A model generated the notes under the pieces. It was given only the letters and a program-made list of their open reading frames with translations. It ran no database searches and was not told the DNA's origin. A stretch of DNA of 8,535 nt from JADJLQ01 sp031417835 (GTDB lineage: Bacteria; Bacteroidota; Bacteroidia; Chitinophagales; Saprospiraceae): positions 1 through 8,535 of the forward strand of contig JANOWJ010000024.1 of the NCBI GenBank assembly GCA_031417835.1, written 5' to 3'. The translations under genes were made by a program, and so were the position numbers. Positions 4,520-8,535 of the stretch are shown here, one piece after another; the stretch's first letter is position 1, and the number at the start of each line of letters is the position of its first letter.

Positions 4520-5938
4520 TTAGTTGTCCCCAGTCTTAAAGGTTAAAGAGTAATCTTGAACACTATACCCGTCAAATGTCCTCATCATCCTGCCTATTAC
4601 ATTAATCTGATATTGTGTGTTTGGTTTCATTTGTATTTTCATTAGTACAGTCTTATTGTCATTGGAGAAAGTGACACTTATTACTTTTGGGTAATCAAAA
4701 GTCGTATTTTGTTTAGGTCCAAAAAAATATCTCACTCCATCAAGTTTTTTATCAAAGTTGAAAACAAGCTCAGCAGTGTTTGGGTTAACTGTCATGTCAC
4801 CATTTTCAAATGGTTGTGTAGATATAACTTTGGCGCATTGTATAAGGTAAGCATAATCGTACTCTTTTATCTTCGGAGCGATAGTATCATAGAAATTAAC
4901 AATCTTCGGCATAAAGCTCTCTAACGTGGGGTACGTTTTCCGTTGTAGTTCAAATTGTTCCAAAATACCTACAAGTTCTTTCATCCAAACAAAGCCGTTT
5001 GCTAGTTGCTGTTTTAATTCTTTATCTACTGTCAAGGTGTCTGGAGTATGTCGAATTAAGTACCGAATAACCGAAGCCCTTACAATAGATTCACTAATCA
5101 TTGTTTTCCATTCACCGTATTTCAGTCTCTTCATTTTATCGGTTTGATTTTCATATATGATTTCACCGGAATGAATAAGAGAAGATTTGTGCATCTCAGT
5201 CAAATAGTTAATGAAAGAATGATTAAATTCATGAATCAAATTTGGTAGATATGAATTAATTGGAAATATCGGTGTTCCGGTCTCGTCAAAAGAGTCAGCA
5301 CCAGGAATTGCATAAACTTTCCTTGAACCATCGGGCAAATTGATTGACGGCCCAAAATTATATCCGCCATTTGCCAACCCGATAATAATATTAAAACTTT
5401 CGCGTGGAGCCTTGCCATAATATTGATAATACCAATCAACGTCAAGTTCTTTAAATAATGCATAAAATTGCTTTTCAGCAATTGAGTACCTACTGGAATT
5501 TGATTTAAAAAAAGTGTTACAATCGGAATCTTTATAAAACTGTTTTAATAGTGAAACAAATTTTGTTGCCACTTCTACGTCCCATTTTTTGTCTAACACA
5601 CTTGAGCCGAAGGGGACAATTGGATTGAGGTTTGGAACTTGCTTTAAATGAATTGCCATTGACATTACTGCATCGTAACCAATACTATGGCTATCTCTAA
5701 TTTGTTTGATGTAACTTATTAAAGGATGGTCTTTATATCTGTCAAAATGGTCGTGTATAGCTTGAACGTACTTTACATTGCTTGTTGAGCTATACTCCTC
5801 ACTGTCAGCTAACCTAAAAGCGATACTTAATAATTCAACTCTTTTGTCAACTGTCGGTGATGGCAATTTATTATTTCGCTGTCCGAGTGCAGATATTGAT
5901 AGATAAACTAGAAAAAGTAAAATAAATTTAGCTTTCAT
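4520..5938 (-). CDS. exported DUF4932-type zinc-peptidase-like protein with C-terminal Ig-like domain
   Basis: A 472-residue protein begins with a clear signal peptide (MKAKFILLFLVYLSISALGQ). The main domain (about 25-370) resembles DUF4932 proteins of Bacteroidota. It carries an HExxH-type zinc motif, NLIHEFNHSFINYL with H236, E237 and H240, and a likely third ligand E283 in the downstream helix ISESIVRASVIRYL, which is a gluzincin-like layout. Residues 380-472 (TVNPNTAELVFNFDK ... VISVTFSNDNKTVLMK ... LTFKTGD) look like a bacterial Ig-like (Big_5/SbsA) domain. Start at ATG 5936-5938: this gives the signal peptide at the N-terminus, while in-frame codons further upstream only translate element e6. 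The stop lies 9 bases from the e5 core. Peptidase activity is inferred from the motif; the substrate is unknown. It is an unusually long cassette gene. Confidence 0.82.
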   Translation of the reverse strand: MKAKFILLFLVYLSISALGQRNNKLPSPTVDKRVELLSIAFRLADSEEYSSTSNVKYVQAIHDHFDRYKDHPLISYIKQIRDSHSIGYDAVMSMAIHLKQVPNLNPIVPFGSSVLDKKWDVEVATKFVSLLKQFYKDSDCNTFFKSNSSRYSIAEKQFYALFKELDVDWYYQYYGKAPRESFNIIIGLANGGYNFGPSINLPDGSRKVYAIPGADSFDETGTPIFPINSYLPNLIHEFNHSFINYLTEMHKSSLIHSGEIIYENQTDKMKRLKYGEWKTMISESIVRASVIRYLIRHTPDTLTVDKELKQQLANGFVWMKELVGILEQFELQRKTYPTLESFMPKIVNFYDTIAPKIKEYDYAYLIQCAKVISTQPFENGDMTVNPNTAELVFNFDKKLDGVRYFFGPKQNTTFDYPKVISVTFSNDNKTVLMKIQMKPNTQYQINVIGRMMRTFDGYSVQDYSLTFKTGDN

Positions 5939-5966
5939 GAAACTCAATTTGTCCCTAAAAAATGAC

Positions 5967-6096
5967 GTACAACGTTTGTGTTTCTGCAGTGGTGCGCTTC
6001 GAAGCTGCGTCCTGTCCCACGAAACCAAACGTGGAACGAAGATAAAAACTTATAGCTTACACCTCACCGCACCATTGCAGAAACATTTTGTTATGC
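5967..6096 (-). repeat. attC-like palindromic element e6
   Basis: The outer boxes are GTACAAC (5967-5973) and GTTATGC (6090-6096). The inner arms GTTTCTGCAGTGGTGCG and CGCACCATTGCAGAAAC differ from e4/e5 by a matched C-G to G-C exchange at the inner end. The centre contains TGTCCCACGAAACCAAACG and a CTTATAGCTTACACC stretch shared with e7 and not with e4/e5. Confidence 0.78.
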
Positions 6097-6102
6097 ACAG
6101 TT

Positions 6103-6759
6103 TTACTGTCCGCTAGTTTTTTCGTTAGTCTTTCTGTAACTGCGTTTAATGTAATACTCGTAACCCAAATTTGACATTAGTCCAACAAAGCCAACAATTG
6201 ATAGAGTTGTCCTTAATGTCTGATTTGAAATGAAGTCCCTGAAAAATATGTTCATGAATACCAAACCACCGAAGATGATATTGATTGTATTTACCAACCA
6301 AATCCTCTGTCCGTATGTCGAGTAACTCAACCAACGTTTATAGTTCTCATTTTTGTCGTCATGTTTAGTCAATACGTTAAAAATAGTTGTCGCTGTTTTG
6401 TAGTCCTTAAGTCTGTAAGCTGCCATCCCTTTAAATAACCAGAGTCCATAGTACCAGTCGTCTTTGAGGTCTGCCGCGTTTAGTCGAATTAGTTCTTTGT
6501 CAATTAGTGGTTGATACTTGTCAACCGTGTCAATGGTGTCGTTAAATCTGTCTTTTGAATAGAGACCATGGCAATATTGCCAAATCAACTGTATGTACAA
6601 TTTTAAGTCGTCTTGGTCGTCAATCGATTTAATGCCACCGAGTCGGTCCTCATTTACACTAAAGAAATTAATGATGTAATCCGGCTTATAGTCCTTGTCG
6701 GTCCGGTAGTCTGTGTACAATAGTTTTATGAAACTTTCTCTCATTGTAAAATTGTGCAT
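6103..6759 (-). CDS. TPR-like membrane protein, 218 aa
   Basis: The cytosolic N-terminal part (residues 1-150) is helical and rich in Asp and aromatic residues. Its section DDWYYGLWLFKGMAAYRLKD, followed by YKTATTIFNVL, reads like one or two TPR helix pairs (W..G.AAYRLKDYKTA). Two membrane helices follow, at about 153-173 (LVNTINIIFGGLVFMNIFF) and 182-203 (TLSIVGFVGLMSNLGYEYY), then a basic tail (KRSYRKTNEK). The likely topology puts both termini in the cytosol. The first ATG (6757-6759) lies inside the GTTATGC box of e7; a second ATG at 6742-6744 gives MRESFIKLL and is equally plausible, and neither has a Shine-Dalgarno. Asp is encoded mostly by GAC despite the AT-rich context. No family is recognised; a scaffold or sensor role is only a guess. 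Confidence 0.72.
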   Translation of the reverse strand: MHNFTMRESFIKLLYTDYRTDKDYKPDYIINFFSVNEDRLGGIKSIDDQDDLKLYIQLIWQYCHGLYSKDRFNDTIDTVDKYQPLIDKELIRLNAADLKDDWYYGLWLFKGMAAYRLKDYKTATTIFNVLTKHDDKNENYKRWLSYSTYGQRIWLVNTINIIFGGLVFMNIFFRDFISNQTLRTTLSIVGFVGLMSNLGYEYYIKRSYRKTNEKTSGQ

Positions 6760-6885
6760 AACGTTTGTGTTTCTGCAGTGGTGCGCTTCCGAAGCCGCGT
6801 CCTGTCCCCGAAACCAAATGTGGAACGAAGATAAAAACTTATAGCTTACACTTCACCGCACCATTGCAGAAACATTTTGTTGCCA
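6756..6885 (-). repeat. attC-like palindromic element e7
   Basis: The outer boxes are GCATAAC (6756-6762), exact complement of GTTATGC at the other end of the TPR-protein segment, and GTTGCCA (6879-6885). The arms and centre are nearly those of e6, with a few substitutions (CTTCCGAAGCCG, CTGTCCCCGAAACC). It is the rightmost element found; no partner box for GTTGCCA is seen up to 8535. Confidence 0.78.
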
Positions 6886-7019
6886 GACGTAGGGTCATTC
6901 TCCTCACTTCATTCGTAGCCTGCTTTCCTGTCACCCCGTTTATTTACACCAATCTTTATTAGTAGAGGTGTGGTGGGGCATTTTTCATTGACTACTTTCT
7001 CCACTTACACTACACTGAG

Positions 7020-7076
7020 CACACTCATTGCCTGGCTTTGGATGTGGGCTGCAAGCGCGGCCAGGCAATGTGTGTG
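7020..7076. repeat. 17-bp inverted repeat with 23-base loop
   Basis: CACACTCATTGCCTGGC (7020-7036) and GCCAGGCAATGTGTGTG (7060-7076) are complementary at 16 of 17 positions. No AAC/GTT boxes flank it and no T-run follows, so it is neither an obvious attC nor a simple terminator. Confidence 0.6.
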
Positions 7077-7118
7077 CGATTCTAAGCTGTCATTTCACAA
7101 GGTCTTACAACACTTTTG

Positions 7119-7134
7119 GTTTCTTATAAGAAAC
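7119..7134. repeat. perfect 16-bp palindrome
   Basis: GTTTCTTATAAGAAAC is self-complementary over its full length. It could be a protein-binding site. It lies 83 bases beyond the transposase stop codon, so it may mark or regulate the end of that element. Confidence 0.5.
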
Positions 7135-7216
7135 TTCTGTGTCAATAGTCAATGATAGGTATTTTGTCCTTTGTTTGAAAGTCGGCTCCGTAAATTTTTG
7201 GTCGCTTGGTCGTCTG

Positions 7217-8509
7217 TCAGTTTTGATTGCAACCAAATGGACACCCTAAACAGGCATGAGTCTGGTTGTAAGCAATTCGTTTGTGATGAGCTTCAACCAT
7301 TTTCTCCCGAATCTTTTTAAAGTTAACAGTCTTTCTCCCGTAAGCCTCTGCTGGTGTGAGTCCGAATAGTTGTCCGTTTGGTCTTTTGTCGTTGTAGTCC
7401 GGAACTACAATCTTTCTCATAATTTTTTCAAGTTCTTCTTGGTCGTGAATATTTCTCGGGTAGAGATAGTCGTATTTGATTATTTTGTTTAAGGACTCTA
7501 CCATTGAGTTTGATTTCAAAATATCTTTCAGGGCTATCAATTTGTCCACGGGATATTTTTCAAGCAGTGTTTCAACACTTTTATTATTGTTCTCTGTTCC
7601 TCCATCAACAATCAATTCCGTTTTCTCCTTTTGTTTTGGTTTTAGTCCTGCGTTAATTATTGTTTCTTCAAAAGTCTCTATTCTAACCTTAGCGCAAACT
7701 TTGTCCGCAATTCGCCACGAGGTAATGTAACGCGAAAAGTTGTCCATGACCAGATAGATGTATGAAGTCCTTCCGTCTGCCGTTTTAAGTTCAGTTATGT
7801 CCGCGTGCCATTTCTCATTTGGTGCACTTGCCCTTAGTCCATCACCATAGTCCTTTTTTGCTTTCTTAAACCTTCTCCGCTTTAATCGCATCAGTCTCGC
7901 ATACTTGTACCACGTGTTTGGATGAGCTTTTAAAATAGATTCCCGCATTCCGTAGTAAGCCACTGAAATAATTGGCCAATGCTGAAACTCCTGACTTGAT
8001 AATATTCTGTGCATCTTATGAACTTCCTTTGCCGTAAGTTGTTGCGGGTAAGCTGAACTACAAAGTTTGCTTAATGATTGTCCACACCGGAAATATGATT
8101 CCATTGCCCAAATCCGGTAAGTGCTTGGGCTGATTCCGAAAAGTTTAATTCCTCGTTTGATTCCGATGGTTTTCTTCCCGCGCTGGATTGTTTCAACAAT
8201 TTGATGTTTGAACTCGCGGATTCTCTTCAAATAATCATTTCCTTTTCCTATAATGTCTTTTAGCGTTTTATTGATTCTGTAAAATGCTCGAATGGTTCTC
8301 AACAACCTCTGGTCTTCCGAAATCTTCTTCATCAACTCATAGAGTTCCTCAATGTTGTCGTTGAGTTCATAGCCGGTGTATTTCTCTGGCGACTCCCGTT
8401 TCCATTTACTCACCAAGCTCTTGTGAATTTGTTTCCGGTAAACATCCGGCAATAATCCTTTCATCACGAGATATTTTACTCTCGTGTCGTACGTTTTTCT
8501 CTGAACCAT
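7217..8509 (-). CDS. DDE transposase with retroviral-integrase (rve) core
   Basis: This is a 430-residue transposase in a single frame. The N-terminal third is helical and basic, with likely helix-turn-helix segments near residues 5-45 and 110-140 (GIKLFGISPSTYRIW). The catalytic core shows WHADITELK with D237, LIVDGGTENNN with D302 and SNSMVESLNK with E338. There are 35 residues between the second D and the E, the D,D(35)E spacing of IS3/IS481-like and retroviral integrases. An unusual tail, THACLGCPFGCNQN, places C420, C423 and C427 in a possible zinc knuckle. The ATG is at 8507-8509; an upstream in-frame start cannot be excluded because the window ends 26 bases further on. Terminal repeats and target duplications were not found with confidence. 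It may have inserted into the array or define its right part. The family within the rve superfamily is unassigned. Confidence 0.85.
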   Translation of the reverse strand: MVQRKTYDTRVKYLVMKGLLPDVYRKQIHKSLVSKWKRESPEKYTGYELNDNIEELYELMKKISEDQRLLRTIRAFYRINKTLKDIIGKGNDYLKRIREFKHQIVETIQRGKKTIGIKRGIKLFGISPSTYRIWAMESYFRCGQSLSKLCSSAYPQQLTAKEVHKMHRILSSQEFQHWPIISVAYYGMRESILKAHPNTWYKYARLMRLKRRRFKKAKKDYGDGLRASAPNEKWHADITELKTADGRTSYIYLVMDNFSRYITSWRIADKVCAKVRIETFEETIINAGLKPKQKEKTELIVDGGTENNNKSVETLLEKYPVDKLIALKDILKSNSMVESLNKIIKYDYLYPRNIHDQEELEKIMRKIVVPDYNDKRPNGQLFGLTPAEAYGRKTVNFKKIREKMVEAHHKRIAYNQTHACLGCPFGCNQN

Positions 8510-8535
8510 GAATGTGTTAGAACAAAAAAGCCCTA

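Larger units (their letters stand above)
877..6885 (-). mobile_element. integron-type gene cassette array without visible integrase
   Basis: Seven palindromic attC-like elements separate gene segments whose ORFs all run on the minus strand. Reading each cassette on that strand, with the crossover between G and TT of the GTTxxxx box, gives the following units: HigBA (right end 1649, left end about 877), an ORF-less unit (1650-2116), a ParE/RelE pair (2117-2782), a composite membrane-protein/kinase-fragment unit (2783-3664), an exported protein (3665-4385), a DUF4932 protein (4386-5972) and a TPR-like membrane protein (5973-6761). The incomplete next unit starts at 6762 and runs rightwards past the window or into the transposase. 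The first and last bases of each segment are reverse-complementary to each other and different from the neighbours, as attC recombination requires. No intI is in the window; orientation predicts it to the right. Confidence 0.7.
6886..7216. other. non-coding stretch between e7 and the transposase
   Basis: No credible ORF is seen on either strand. The stretch should hold the start of the next cassette and possibly the end of the transposase-bearing element, but neither boundary could be placed. It contains the two palindromes listed separately. A loose match exists between TAGGTATTTTGTCC (7157-7170) and the reverse complement of the window's last bases (TAGGGCTTTTTTGTTC), which could be terminal repeats of an IS. 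This is weak. Confidence 0.4.

Noticed and set aside
5939..6028. Upstream extension of the DUF4932 gene by 30 codons (MVSWDRTQLR...).
   Set aside because: It is only the translation of element e6; a proper signal peptide begins at the ATG at 5938. A similar frame at 4273-4500 is a translation of e5 and was rejected for the same reason.
3659..6885. CRISPR or direct-repeat array made of the 130-bp repeats.
   Set aside because: Repeats are far too long, spacers are 600-1500 bp and carry genes, and no cas genes are present.
7020..7076. An eighth attC-like site.
   Set aside because: It lacks AAC and GTT boxes and unpaired spacers, and has no sequence shared with e1-e7.
7476..7730. Plus-strand 84-codon frame.
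   Set aside because: Antisense shadow of the transposase catalytic domain.

Overview
The window looks like AT-rich DNA of a Bacteroidota (Cytophagales/Sphingobacteria-like) bacterium. This rests on the OmpA-type C-terminus at the left edge, a DUF4932-type exported protein, a histidine-kinase fragment of the ELxxANKELESFNYISSHDLQEPLRK type, signal peptides ending in LGQ, one promoter box matching TAnnTTTG, and few Shine-Dalgarno sequences. The phylum is an inference; no rRNA or marker gene is present.

Layout: (1) positions 1-600 hold the end of an outer-membrane protein gene, then debris: a 33-nt hairpin with the features of group II intron domain V, and a frameshifted fragment of an IS91-family transposase. 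(2) Positions 600-6885 are a head-to-tail series of short gene-bearing segments, every credible ORF on the minus strand, separated by long palindromic elements (e1-e7, at 1644, 2111, 2777, 3659, 4380, 5967 and 6756). (3) Positions 6886-7216 are non-coding with two palindromes. (4) Positions 7217-8509 encode a DDE transposase, also on the minus strand.

The middle part is best read as an integron-type cassette array. Each palindrome is bounded by xxxxAAC and GTTxxxx boxes, has unpaired spacers and then conserved inner arms. The outer box at the end of one gene segment is complementary to the box at the start of the same segment and not to that of its neighbour, which is the signature left by attC recombination. 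Elements e4-e7 are near-identical (about 130 bp) and their stem shows a compensatory base-pair change. No integrase gene is in the window; since all ORFs run right to left, intI/attI would be expected beyond the right edge. Most segments are also complementary at their two ends over about 15-20 bases, much more than the usual 7-base box.

Cargo, right to left: a TPR-like membrane protein, an exported zinc-peptidase-like DUF4932 protein, an exported protein of unknown function, a two-helix membrane protein together with a histidine-kinase fragment, a ParE/RelE-type toxin-antitoxin pair, an ORF-less segment rich in hairpins, a HigBA toxin-antitoxin pair, and a degraded segment with a small antitoxin-like gene. 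Toxin-antitoxin pairs are typical stabilisers of such arrays. All alignments and counts were made by eye.
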